DNA of 64,000 nt from Thamnidium elegans. Its lineage: Eukaryota > Mucoromycota > Mucoromycetes > Mucorales > Mucoraceae. Of this stretch, positions 34,698 through 47,604 are shown piece after piece. The DNA lies in the NCBI GenBank assembly GCA_025201345.1, contig JAIXMG010000012.1, positions 434,001 to 498,000 on the forward strand. The letters run 5' to 3'. The notes beneath the pieces are model-generated. The model made no database searches, was not told the origin of the DNA, and saw only the letters and a list, made by a program, of their open reading frames with translations. The position numbers and the translations under genes are program-made. The first letter of the stretch is position 1; every line of letters starts with the position of its first letter.

Positions 34698-36128
34698 ACT
34701 TGAAAAAAAAAACTGTACTGTAAGTGAAAGAAAAGGGAAATTACATGGTTTCCCCTTGTGCCATGGGAAAATAAAATAAATATCACCTGAGCAAAATAAA
34801 GAGTACAAAACCAGTTTACAATCATTACGTTTGCGCACACACACGTTTCAGTTTAAACTCAACTGAAGTTACCATTGGATTAAACCTGGGCCCTTTTTTT
34901 TCTGCTTTACTGCCCCCCTCCCCATACTTTTTTTGACAAAATGTTGTATGCATATATTTTACGCCCTTTTTTTTTTAAAAAAAAAAAAAATCACGCTATC
35001 AGTAATATAATATAATACAAGTGTGCGACCAGATTATAATATCTACCCATAACCTCCTCACATATAGGATAAACAGTACTTTTTTGTATTCTATATTAAT
35101 TGCTCATCACTAATTAAATAGCATATGATTGGATCTATCTTCATCTAAGCCATCGTTCGTTTTTTAGGTTTTTAAAAGCACCACTCATCTGGAGTCGCAT
35201 AAACCCTAATTTTTCAAAACCAGGCCTTTCAATATAATTCATCAGCCTTCAAATCTTTTTAGTTGTATTATTTAAACACTAGCGTTTTTTTTTTATATGC
35301 AATCCTTTCCCTGTTGGGGTTAAAGTACTGTACATTTGCAAAGGTAGTGAGTTCAGTAATACCGTGATTACGTACAAGATTAATATGTTAATACCCCCAC
35401 TCTATCAATACCCCCTTCGGGTAGATGACTTTATTATCTTTTATAAATTGTGAATATCCAGGCCAATGTAAAAAAAAAAAAAAAAAAAAAAAATAGTCAG
35501 CAGGTTTGGCATCTTTAGACTTCCGGAAATACTATAATTCGTTTGATTTAAAGAGAAAACACTGTATCCTTTTTTTTTTCTCATGTTAACTTATTATTCG
35601 AGTTATATTGCGCATAGAAGCTAATACAGGTTTCTAATAAGAATACTTGGATATATACAAAGCCCCTTTGTATATCAGAGATAGTATAATCTATCATAAT
35701 TCAGGACTAAAATACTCGTATTAGTAGTTCGTTCCATATAAAGCAAAAAAAACAAGACGACTACTCGGTTTTACTACAAAGGTAGAAATCACATCCAGTA
35801 AAAAAATTACAAGTATTTTTCCTTACTCCGTACTGATAACAGCTTTTACTTATCCGTGTATGTTTTCTCTTTTTTTTTAAAAAAAAAGAAAAAAGATGTG
35901 GTTTAGACAAATATAGAATATTGTTTAATGAGTAATATTTACATATATAAAGTAAAAAAGGGGAGGGGGGGCCTAGTTGACTGATAGAAATCAATAATTG
36001 TTTGTGTAAAAGAAGGGATGTTAGGAATTTTTTTTTATAAGGGTATACTATATATATAAATATATATCTATATAAAAAAAGTTTTTGGTCATAATATAAA
36101 ATAAACATATTTTGGGGGGGAGGGGAGT
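34698..36128. other. Intergenic region
   Basis: AT-rich; long A- and T-runs (34973-34990, 35470-35493). Minus-strand frame 35761-36108 is Tyr/Leu/Phe/Lys-rich and looks random. Nothing else recognised; no tRNA boxes found. Confidence 0.4.
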
Positions 36129-37249
36129 TTAGAGATCAGTGATTCGCTTGATACGGTTACATTCAGTCAAATGTTGACCTCTGTATTTAATAAGATGTTC
36201 ACCATTATCTTTAAACGTCACTGTTTTATTTACAGGACAACCCTTGGAACTGTTGGAGCATTTATAATAGATACTTTTGAAACCAGTCTTCTTGTGGACA
36301 GTATTACCATTGTTTTTCCAGAGATAGTCGTCATTATAAGGAAACTCTCTTGTCTCGATAATCGTAGTAATAGCTTGCATCTCACGTCTACGACGTTTAT
36401 GTACAGTGGATTTAATTTTATAGGATTCAGTTGAAGAAGATGCTGAGCCAGCAGCAAACGTTTCGTCGTCTTCAGATTCACCAACGAAGGAAGAGGATCG
36501 GGAACGGTTATTGTAGCTAGGGAGTAAAATAAAAATAAAATTAGTAAACTAGTATTTATATTGACAATTTATTTATATATATATATATATAATACTTACT
36601 TTAATATATTCATGTTTTTAATAGTTGACGAAGAAGTAGAAGGCGTCATGGAGAGTTCAGGTAGCTTAAGCTCTAATGATTTTGGAGATGGAATTAACAG
36701 CATTTCAATATTACTGCTGTTTCTTCTATTTGGTGATTTGTTGGACTTGTTGAAAAAATGTGGAGAAGAATATTTTGTACGATATTGTAGTCGCGGTAAA
36801 GGAGAAGATTCGACCAAGCCAACTGAATTGGTAGATGAAAATGAATTTACTCGTTGACCGTATTGATTCGATGAGGAGATTGGTGGAAGCGAAGTTATTT
36901 TATTCGTTCTTTCTTCCTGCTTTTTTGGTTGCTGTTGTTGTTGTAACATGTAATCAATTTCTTTCCGGCGAAGTTTTGCTTCTTCCGCACGTCGTCTGTC
37001 TTCTTCTACTTTACTTGAAAGAATAAGTTCTAATAACTCAGGCTGAGAACCGTATGTTTGTACGACTTTTTCAAGGTTAAGAAATGCTGAGGATTCAGCC
37101 GGTGGTGGGGATAGTTTAGGTGGACACCACGTATTTGATAGTAAAGATGTCTTGTTCATTTTAGAATCAAGTATAGAAGATAGTGGTGGAGAAGGGGGAT
37201 AATAGTCTTTATTATTTGAAGATAAAAGTAAAGAATTGCTAGTAAGCAT
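36129..37249 (-). CDS. WRKY/GCM1-superfamily zinc-finger protein, likely transcription factor
   Basis: Exon 1 runs from about 37249 (MLTSNSLLLSS; the upstream Phe-rich frame is poly-T UTR) to 36602. It ends ATATTAAA|GTAAGT and joins exon 2 (from about 36517, NYNNRSRSSSFVGESEDD) ending at 36129. A helical segment (LLELILSSKVEEDRRRAEEA) may mediate dimerisation. A basic patch (HKRRRREM) precedes the C-terminal domain: DDYLWKNNGNTVHKKTGF, then IYYKCSNSSKGCPVNKTVTF and YRGQHLTEC. This follows the WRKY plan (W-K-x-x-G, Y-Y-x-C, GCPV-K, Y-x-G-x-H) with Cys-x6-Cys and a His-x3-Cys end instead of His-x-His. WRKY-GCM1 fingers bind DNA in plants, protists and a few fungi. Nuclear regulator is inferred; targets unknown. 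Confidence 0.72.
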
Positions 37250-37655
37250 AGGAGAAATAAAAAACTTTGAAGAAAAAATTATAAAAAAAAAAAAAAAAAA
37301 AAAGAAAAAGGAAAAAAAAGACAAGAAAAAAAAAGGGAGCAACGGGTCCATTACATATGAACAAATTCGATGCCCCTATATTTGGTATTTTTATCATTAG
37401 GTTTTTCCCGCCACTTACCTAATAGTAACAACCATGTGTTTAACCTGTAATATCAATCGTCACATGAATTTAGACCTTTGTTTCCCGTATACACCGTACT
37501 CTCCCATTTTTACAATTCAATAAATTTCCCGTAACAAACTGGTAAACCAAAAAAAAAAACAAACAATTACCTTAGGTTCATTTTAGTGGTATATCGGTTT
37601 CTTCGCTGAGCAAACAATAAACTCAGAAATATAGAGTTCGTTCGGTTATACCGTT

Positions 37656-37687
<32 letters not shown>

Positions 37688-38627
37688 AAAAAACCATTAT
37701 GGTTCGTTTCTATTTAGCAGTCTGGGAACGACGGAGTTACTAGGTAGCTGATTCTCACGGCTTTTTTCCCGATCGTCGGCGACAGTGCATAAAATTACAT
37801 TCTATTTGATACATTTATGCGCTAAACCAATGTTCAAAATGTGTGGAGGGGAAAAATGTACAAAAAAAAGAAAACTAGTGCTGCCAATGAAATTTTTTTT
37901 TTTTTTTTTTTTTGAAGTTCAAAGTTTTTTTGTTGCTTAGTATAATTTATAGTTTGAACAACACCAATGGTTCAAAACTATTGCGAGACAAATTACTGGT
38001 TAAGTAAAAAAAAAAAAGGGAATTGTATTCTAATTACGCTAAAGAAAAAGTGTAGGACTAATATCTTGCATTAAGTACGCTGGTTGTATTGGCCTGCGAA
38101 TAACATATAAAAGTATAATAATTTTTTGTTTTTTTGGTACCTGAAAATATCTTTCACACGACTAGAAGCTGCTTTATCTACAAGCAATTGATCTAAAATC
38201 TATTGTAGCATGGATGTTGTGCTTTTTTTCTTCTTCTTCTTCTGCATTTATGTTTAGTTTGCTACTGGTGTTATAAATTACTTATTTTTACGGATTACAT
38301 AACAATTGATTTTTTTCTTTTTTTAGGAAAAAAAATATCTCTTTGTTATTGTTTAGACTGTACACATTAAACATGATAATAATCTATGAAATTGCGTAAC
38401 GCATTTATCTTGTCTAATAATAAATTAAGGTTACTCCCCCAACCCACGCTTTAAATTATGTAATGAATTGCTGGCTGTCAGAGATCGATAATGTTATAAT
38501 AATTACATAATTTAAAATTGGGTCAATGCTACTATTACGAGAGCGAGGTTTTCTTAATGTTCCACCTGCTCAAAATAAATAATTATGATAAGGATTTGAC
38601 AAATTTGGTCGAGTATTTAAATGCCAC

Positions 38628-38659
<32 letters not shown>

Positions 38660-40233
38660 GAACAGTTTACGCGTCAAGATTTATGTTAATATTCTATACG
38701 CATAGGATACTAGGTAACTCTCTTTTTTACAGTAGTTTAAAATAAAATATACCTTTTACTTTCTATCACAGAAATAAATCACTTTTTAAACATAATTATG
38801 TTCCATCACTATTTAACCTCAGATGCTGAAACATGTTTCTAGTTTTTATATTAGTATTGTATTATTTCGTTAGATCAATGCACTGTATAATAAATTATAT
38901 ACTATAGAACGTATGTATGAAACTTCACTTTGGACCAACAACTGTAAAATCTCAAAGGGGTTTTTTACTTTGACATTGAAAATTATAACTCTATTACAAA
39001 AAGGAGATGTGACTTTCTTGTACCGAATGGAAAAGGAACCAATGGAGAAAAGCGAGAGAAAAAATAGGGATCAAAGGGTCTTAATTTAGGTGGGGTGATG
39101 GAACCAATGATTTGAGTGCACGAGAATAGTTACTTTTTTTTTTTTTCTCACTTATGTTAAACAGACAAACAAATAAGATACTGTAAAGTAACACATTGTA
39201 TGAAGATACCAAGGGAGTCCCGTTAAAAAATACATGCATGCCGAATAACTAGCATATGCTGTGTATCTTAATGATGAGAAAGCAATAATGAGACACAAGC
39301 TTAGCAAAGAAAAATTATAGTGTCAGGCGATTTTTTTTTATTGTTTTCCAAATAGATTCGTTAATAAGAGGATAAATTTAATGATAAAACGATAGTATCA
39401 CGAGCTTTATCAATATAAATGATGTGAGCTATATACGTGTACTATAGGCTTGGTGCTACTTATTATTCTTTTCGGTATACCGATGAATTAAGAAAGGCAT
39501 TGTTGTCTATTGGTTTAAATATAATACAGTTTTTTTTATATATATACAGTATAACCCCCTTTTTTTCCCCAGGAATACAAGGAAAAAAATACCCATCGTC
39601 TCAGAAGTAGGGATGAAAGGGTAAATATTTGCACAAAAAGTAAAAAAAGGCCAAAAGAAGGTTTGTAAAAGTAATCAATAGAGTGAGACCAAAATGACCA
39701 AAATAGAAAAAAATTGGAGTGCTATGGGAAATAAAACTGGGTCCAGCCAATTAACACATATTTTCCCAACCTATTGTTCGAAACGAGCTTTGATAAGCAG
39801 CCCTCCCCCCTTTGATGCCTAACGGAAACTTTCGGGTTTTATAGGACATGAAGCTTTTTTTTTTACTTCTCACACTATATTGATAGAAAAAAAAAATTTG
39901 CACCTGTAATCTATTATTTACAGAGAAAAGTATTTTAAATAGAAAAACTACATTTTTTCATTAAAAATGCCAACATAATAAATAAAAGCGCGACTCAACA
40001 GATCAAAAAGAGTCATATAAAAGGTATTAGTAAGAAAAAAATTGGTGTAGTGTAACTTACAAATAATATTTTAAATGGACCCTTGGGTCCCTACTTTTGG
40101 AGTCGAGGGTGCGAAAATGAGTGGGAAAATGGGAAGGAGGCTGAATAATTTATTTTCAAAAGCGGGGTAAAATGAAAACGGGAAAAATTGTATGGGTCCA
40201 ATTTTTCCCCAAACTTTAAATTTTTTCAACTTA

Positions 40234-40262
40234 CAGTGTTTCACAAAATTATGGACGTAAGC
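40234..40262 (+). mobile_element. Possible Tc1-like terminal inverted repeat, single end
   Basis: TA followed by CAGTGTTTCACAAAATTATG and then GACGTAAG. The wording CAGTG...AAAATTATGGAC is typical of Tc1/mariner ends. No partner end was found in the window, so this is a low-confidence remnant. Confidence 0.3.
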
Positions 40263-42425
40263 TTAAAAATGGTTAACACAATAAAATTTTATCATATTCA
40301 AAAAATAGATACAAAATACTACAAGAATTAAATAATAATAATAATAAAAAAAAGAATACCTCTTTTATTATTTAGACATCAAAATAAGAAGATGTCTTCT
40401 TTTTTTTTATGTATTAAAAGTCAGCAAAAAAAACTAATATTATAGAACTAACTTTCTAGCAAAGTCCTTATAGGGATAAGGTAGGTAATAGAATCATAGT
40501 ATCTATTATATATTTTTGTTTCTAAATAATAAGCTCAAGTATCAGATAAATTCCACTAGAATTGGAGGAGGTACTCGAGCACAAAATATGAGGTTTTCTT
40601 TCTGGTAACAAGATAGTGCATACTCTCCTTGAGTATTTAAAAACTAGATGACAATAGATAATTTGGATAAATCGTATGTATATATAACTCATATTCCCTT
40701 CCTAAACTTTCTCTCTGTCTCGGTCTCTAAAGAATGACAGGGCAAGTTTCATAATATCATTATATTTCTACTTATGAAAAAGTTTCATTCAACATTTTAT
40801 TCTTTCTTTTTTAAACCTAAACCAAAATAAAATAGTTCATATGTCATTTCTCCTATTCTGTGGGTATATTTATTTTGTATTTTTTTCCCATGGTTTTCTA
40901 CTTCATATCTCTTTTTTTTTTTTTTTTTTTTTTGGATGGTTACTAATCTCAAGTACTGGTTAGCTCCGCATCTGCGTGGATGATCCTATATAAGTATCAA
41001 TCGTGTATCATTTTTAATAGAATATTCTACGCCAAGGCTCCCAACTCGAAGCTATATATCATATTTATACGAGGTTTCTCATTTCCAATCCATTTTCCTC
41101 TTTTTTTTTTAGGATCAGTGGCCATTACTGCAGTTAAATTTGAGCTAAACCAGTTCGTTTATTTTTTAAGCATATGTTGTTAAATATCAGATTGATACAT
41201 TTGATTAAATAGTTACTTTTTTTCTAAGCGTAACTTTAGTTCCCTGTCACATTATAGACTACGCTAACTAATTACAAATTTTAATACAAAAGTAATCAGC
41301 ATGCTGTTCTTGATTGCCAAAAGTCAATGAAAATCACGTAATCTGTTGATCAGTTTTATAGCTGTACTAAGCTGTAGGGTAATTTGAGTCGTTACTACCA
41401 CGCTGAATGATGAAAAGAATAAATGGCGGTGGCTGCAGTAATGAAATGACTATGTGCTAGATATATGAAGACCCTGATCGCTCTGGAGTCCTCTCCTTTT
41501 AATGACAAACTTATTGTGAATTATCCCAAACCTTATAGAAACTCCATTTGTATACCGCTATCAAATTAAAAATAATTTTATCGTGTTTTAATATTCCAAT
41601 AGCAAATACAAAAGTAAATACATCCTATAACCGTTTTGCTTTTTTTTTTTTTTTAAAAAAAAAAGGTATAAAATAAATAAGTTTGGTAGTTCCTTTGAAT
41701 TGTTTTAAAAAGTTCTGCAGTCTCTATTTAATGTTACTTTTACGTGAAAAGACTAAAAACTCGAGTTAATATGTTTCTTTAGCCGACTAAGTGCACATGT
41801 GAATAATAGAAATATCTTTAACTAAAATATTATGCTACGATATTAACACTTGCTTTTACTTAATCCAAACTTTTATATATGATGCACTATATCACGGCAA
41901 ATACTTTTTAACTGGTTTTTTTTTTAGGGCTTTTAATATCTACTTGAATTAAACATCAGTATATGCGAAAGTTTCTGGGAGGACGTTGGTAAATACCATC
42001 TACGGGTAATACTAACGTAACATGCGATAAATATTATGGAAATAAAAGAATATCCGTACTGACTTTATTTTTTTGGCGGGATATTTTAGTTGCAAGTGGA
42101 ACGGACTGCTTGTATTTGTAAGCTATGCAGAATTTAATATAATACGGGAAAGTAAAAAAAAAAGAAAAAAAGAAAAAAAAAACTCTCTCGCTTGTGCGCT
42201 CTATACCTGCAAATACTATTGTCGCTTATGAGTTGTTTTACATACAGTCGCAGGTAGGGCTAAGATTTGTTCATCTATACTCACAGTATCTATTTATGAG
42301 TCCCGGAGATTTTTTTCTTTACAAGGACATATATTTATGATCCGGGAAATGACAGCGACCAATTGGAGAAATTAACAGTAGTTTCGGGAATCTTAATATT
42401 ACTTTTCCCAGTTCGCACAAGCCCG

Positions 42426-42457
<32 letters not shown>

Positions 42458-43396
42458 CTTACAGCATTATTTTCCCGCTACAACAAATTTTGTGATCTAG
42501 CTGAGTAGAGTAAGTAATGTTTACTGCATTCTTAAATTACTATTGGTAGCTTAATTTTTATTTGGATGTAAAGGACTATTTTTGGTATATGACAGCATGG
42601 TAGAAGTGTTACACTCTAAGGGTTTATAAGAGTGTTATTCCTTTTATCATATGCGGTATAATTACGTGGTTTTAAAGAGAGAGCGAGAGATAAAACATAT
42701 ACTTAAATGAATCTCAGAATATGTGCTATTGTTTACTTTCTATTGAATACATACACATGTAAAAACGTTTTTACTACTAGTTTTTTTTTTTCGCATTTTT
42801 ATGTTTAATCAGGAACGGGTTCTTCATCTAATTTTTGACAGGCGTCGTTTTTAAGTAAACTAATTTCATGGTTAATCGCATTTTTAGGTCTGCTAACAGA
42901 TACTCTAGAAAGATAGTCACTGCAGCTAATGTGAAAGCAGGGAAAGAAAATTTGTAAGTTACATGAACAGACTTTACCGAATATACAGATTTAATTGACA
43001 ACAGTAAAATTTTTAATCGCAAATTTGAAATGGTTCTAATGTTTGAACTCTCGCAAAAAAAGAATATAATTTTTCATGCAGTAATTTGGAAGAGTTCAAG
43101 AACTATTTAAAGTACTATAATCTATTATTGTTCGTCCGTTATCCTTTTTAAAACATTCGTTTCTATACGAACATTCAGGCACCACTTCTAAAAAAAGTAA
43201 TTTTATTAGTGTTTAAAATAAGGTGTTTCTGTGTATAATTAAAAGTCAGGAAATGGTTCTTTTGTCCAAGTTACTTAGTGAAAGTTAGTCTTCAAGGCAT
43301 TGTCTTTAACATAAAATATTGAAAACCGCTTGTTGTTTTATATTTTTCTCGATTTTTTCTACTTTTTTTCGGCTGTTCATTTTTGGCCATTTTTGA

Positions 43397-44035
43397 TCAT
43401 TTTGGGGTGTCAACCCCTTTTGTTTTTCGATTTTTTTTCTCAGATTTTTCGCAATTACTCCTAATCTGCTTTGCCTTTCTTTGTGAAAAAAACAATGCTA
43501 ATAAAGTGCTCTTTACGACGCATTTAATCCATCTAAAAATATATTTTTACTAAAAACACTGAGTGAGTAATCAATGTTTAAAGACGTTTTTTTTTACTAA
43601 AATTCGAGTTAAGCGGAACTTAAAATAGCGTTTTCTTTAAAGCGCGTTTTCTCGCTCAGTTTTGGCTGTATCATTTTCATTTATAAGTAAACAATAAAGG
43701 GTTTTTAAAGATCTATAATCGCTGCTATAACTAAAAATAGTAGTAAAAAAATACATTTTCCGTAACCACGTAAATGAAAAAACCGAGAAAAATAGTTACA
43801 CAAAAAACGCGTGTCATTTTTTCCAAAAAAAAAATATTTTTAAACAGTGATTACTCTTTCCATTTTTGAATTAAAAACTTGCTTTAAAATGGATTAGATG
43901 CGTCTAACCAAGTACGTCATTATCCTTGTTTTTTCACAAAGAAAGAAAACTTGGATCCGGAGTAATCGCAAAAAAACCGTGATTTTTGGCCAAAAAACAA
44001 AAGGGGTTGACCCCCAAAAATGAAAATCGAAAAAA
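43397..44035. repeat. Large imperfect inverted repeat (foldback element)
   Basis: Arm 43397-43605 is repeated, inverted and diverged, at about 43832-44035, with a loop near 225 bp. Matching landmarks on the two arms include GTCAACCCCTTTTGTTTTT, GCAATTACTCC against GCGATTACTCC, CTTTCTTTGTGAAAAAA, ACGCATTTAATCCAT against ACGCATCTAATCCAT, and AGTAATCAATGTTTAAA against AGTAATCACTGTTTAAA. There is no coding sequence inside. Probably part of a decayed non-autonomous transposon whose right end is at 44328. Confidence 0.65.
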
Positions 44036-44156
44036 AAAACAAAAAAAAAGTACGTTTTTAATGTTTTTTATCAAAGATGTATTCGAAACAACTATTTTGT
44101 ATTATACAACTTGGGTCCGAAACGCGTTTTCTGTTTTTTAATAAATTAAAGGCCAT

Positions 44157-44328
44157 TATTTCTTATAGCTGCTAAAATTAGCAGTGTTTTCTTAAGTGAG
44201 CGATTTTTGAAACGGTGATATCTCAGTTAGCTTCTTAGCTGTATATCTCAGTTTGATACAAAGTTTTGTTCGGTTTAAGGGTAGATTCCCTTCCAAATTT
44301 TGGTCACCCTTAAATAGAGCCGCCACTG
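44157..44328 (-). mobile_element. Terminal part of a Tc1/mariner-like element
   Basis: Read on the minus strand, a TA is followed by CAGTGGCGGCTCTATTTAAG and then GGTGACCAAAATTTGG, a Tc1-type start. It is closely related to the left end of the MITE at 24011. No matching left end was found, so the element is truncated or diverged. Confidence 0.45.
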
Positions 44329-45880
44329 TAGTTGTATCATGTACTAAAAATGTTAACCATAAACCTTTGTTTAATTTCAGTTGGTTTGAAGGCTTTTAGA
44401 CAAAAAAAAAAAAAAAAAAAAAAAAACTAAAATGCCATAGTGTGTAAGAAAATTAATGAAGGGGATATTATATAATAATTTTGTAATTACAATGTGATTT
44501 AGCTCTTCAAGTTTAACGGTAAGAAACGGGAGAGTCGACTTAGTCTTATAAATAACGGATATGTTTCTAATGGTGCCGAATAAGTGTATTTTTTTTCCAT
44601 GTGAGTTATCTTTAAACTTAATCAATTCATGCAAAAAAAAAGAAGGGAGTAGTACAAGTCAGAAATAAAAATTAATTCCCAACCACGTTTCAATGATCTG
44701 CCTTAATGATCAAATAAGTCGATCCGCACTTCTCACTAGCTATACTTTCAACACCCCTGGTACGGATACAGATCTGCTTCACTTGAGTACAATGAAATAC
44801 TATGAGGGAAACCCAACTTAGCTACTAAGACGACGTGCCGCGCGGTTACTAAGCCTTTTTTTTTGTTGCTTACTTACAAAGCTGCTTTGGTTAAGAACGT
44901 CTAGTCTGGTATACGTAATGTGATTGGAATCATTATCATCAATACACTGCTTTATTGCCCTTTAGCTATTATAAATAATATAATTACTAACTATTTTATC
45001 TTTTAATTTGCAACGGTCGCTTAATCCAATCATTTCAAATTTCTAACCGGTTTCAAAATGAAAAGCCTGTTTTTTTTTCGTTATTAACGAATAAAGCAGA
45101 AAAGTAGAAGCGAAGTGCCATCATTGACAATCATGTGGGACATATTTATGAGCTATATATACAGTAGGTCTATCAATTGGGATAATATACCTCATCCGTA
45201 TTTGATACACCACTTTCTGAAACTATTTAAATTGATCTTCTATATTTTATTGACCAAGCGCAAGGGTACATCCTAGAATTTTTTTTTTCTCGTACATGTT
45301 TTGCCAAAAAGATGCTGCAAGAAACAGTAGAAAAGAGTGTCGCACAACTCAAGAAAATAGCATAGTATTTTTTTTAAAAAAATAATATCAAAATATGACT
45401 TTCGACACACCCAAGCCAGGTATCTTAAATAGTAGTGTTGTTTTATGGTGACTCGCTTATTTATATCTCTATTCTCTCGCTTGTGATATTCTCTGTTATT
45501 CCTGAAACACTTCCGTTCTCATTTTACTTTTAAATACTGTAGTTCACTTTTATTCACTTTATCTATTTTCATCAAACTTCAACTTATTTTATATTTTATA
45601 CCAGCCTTTTTTTTATTTATAACCTTTCTTACCAACACTTATTTTACTTGGTAAAAATAAAAACACAGTCCGTATATCAGTGTATGGAGACAAACACATG
45701 ACGTTTCGTAGGTGACTGTTTTCTTGTCGTAGGTTTGAATACTTATAAAAAATTTTTGTTTACTTTTTCTCTCTCTTTTTTTTTTCCACTCTAACCTAGA
45801 AAAAAAAATATTGTATAACAACATTACCTTTTTTTTTAAAAAAAAACAAATATACATATATTATTATACTTTCTCTTTAA

Positions 45881-46705
45881 ATGTATTCCATTCCAAAGGG
45901 TGCAGATGGTAAGCCTTTTTTTTTTTAGTTCATCTATTAATCTCGTTTTTTTTTTTTTTTTTTTTTTTTTTACACTGAAAAAAAAAAAGACTACAAGAAC
46001 GAATATCTCTTCTCTCTCTATTTCTCTTTCTATTTTTTTTTTTTTTTTACGTTTTTTTTTTGTAACTGAGTAATGTGTTAACGTTTTGAAGTACCGTTGA
46101 AAAAAAAAAGAAGAAGAAAGAAGGAAAAAAAAAAATTACTAACCATCAAAGTATACAATCTCGATTTTTTTTTCTCAGTGATATATGTACATTTTTATAT
46201 ATGTGTATGAATCCAATAAGATTTACCAACAAATGAAATATTAATAAAAAAAAAAAAAAAAAAAAAGAAAGCAGTTGTGTCTGTGAAAAAGAATAGAGAG
46301 AGGGGAGATCATTTGAGATTTTGATTTACAAAAAAAGCAATATTTAAATCACGCATACCTGTGTCTAATAAACTTTATTTTCTTTACTATAATTAACGCA
46401 GCCACAAGCGCGAACGTGAACAGTGGGATATCAAGTAAGATAAAAAAAAAAAATGACATCAAATCATTATGATTAATTATCCCTATTTATTTATTAGAAT
46501 TGTCTATAGGAGAGCATGGTAATGAAACGGGAGAAGAAAAGAAACAAATAAACATCTACTTATATATATATATTTGACAAGTAGGTCTTACATCATTAAC
46601 AGATTATCAAAAGCTTTCAGAACAAGTTGAAAATGTCGATAGTTTTCCGATAAACTATGTGGACATTTTTCTCAAAACTAAAGATAAATCATTATTAACA
46701 GAGTA

Positions 46706-46743
<38 letters not shown>

Positions 46744-47544
46744 CGTGTGATAGATTGTTTAAATCGCTGATAATTTCATTGTATTTGTAGAATTGGAAAA
46801 TCTCGGTTTTTAGCTAAAAGACTTAAAGAAGTCATTGCTAAAAATACAGAACCATGGCAACCGGAAGCGCTTTTACAGATATTAAAGGTAACACATACAT
46901 ACATATAATAATTGACCAATAAAACTAATATCTTGAGGGTTAGTTGTTGAAACATATACCTTTTGAGTTATCAAATTTAGTAGATAACGATTTAGGTTAC
47001 GCTATCAAGAACATTAAAAAGATTGCGATTTCGGAGAACAATGAACAAATTACGGATGAAACGACCAACCTGATCAAAGAGTGGAAAGAGTTACAAACGA
47101 AACAAGGGCAAGTGAGTGGAAAGAGAGATAGCCCCGAAAGATGTATGGCATTTTTATTTTATTTTAAAAAACGAATCAATATTGCTTTTTTATATATAAT
47201 TTTCTTTACTAAAATAATAATCATAATAATCATAATTTGAAGCTTCTTCTACTTCACCACCTACAGAACATAAGAAAGTTCGATTGGCGATTCAAAAAGA
47301 ACCTCCTGCTAGACCAAAGGCAATGGCAGATATGAATTTCTTTGCGCCTTCTGTTAGCACGGAACCAAAGAGATTTAGAATCGTTAGACCGGTTTACAGC
47401 GTTGATCCTACAACTGTCAAAGAAGAAAGTAATTCATCTGTCGTCAAATCAGCTTCTCCTAGCAAAAAGACGGTTCGATTTGCTGAAAAGTTGGTTGAAA
47501 TTAGAGAATATGAAAAGAATCCTGAAGAGTGGACCAGCTTTGTA

Positions 47545-47604
<60 letters not shown>

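Larger units (their letters stand above)
37250..45880. other. Gene desert of about 8.6 kb
   Basis: No open frame with a recognisable domain on either strand and no pair of frames that joined sensibly across introns. Base composition is AT-rich, with many A/T runs (37653-37681, 38632-38658, 40911-40933, 42426-42456). It contains the inverted-repeat element at 43.4-44.05 kb and possible Tc1-like ends at 40234 and 44328. No tRNA, 5S or snRNA core was recognised. The last few hundred bases before 45881 should contain the promoter of the PNUTS-like gene. Confidence 0.55.

Noticed and set aside
35761..36108. 115-codon minus-strand frame with Tyr/Leu/Phe/Lys bias.
   Set aside because: Typical chance frame in AT-rich DNA; no domain.
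45140..45200. TACAGTAGGTCTATCAATTG as another Tc1-like end.
   Set aside because: Only the first bases fit; no inverted partner found nearby.
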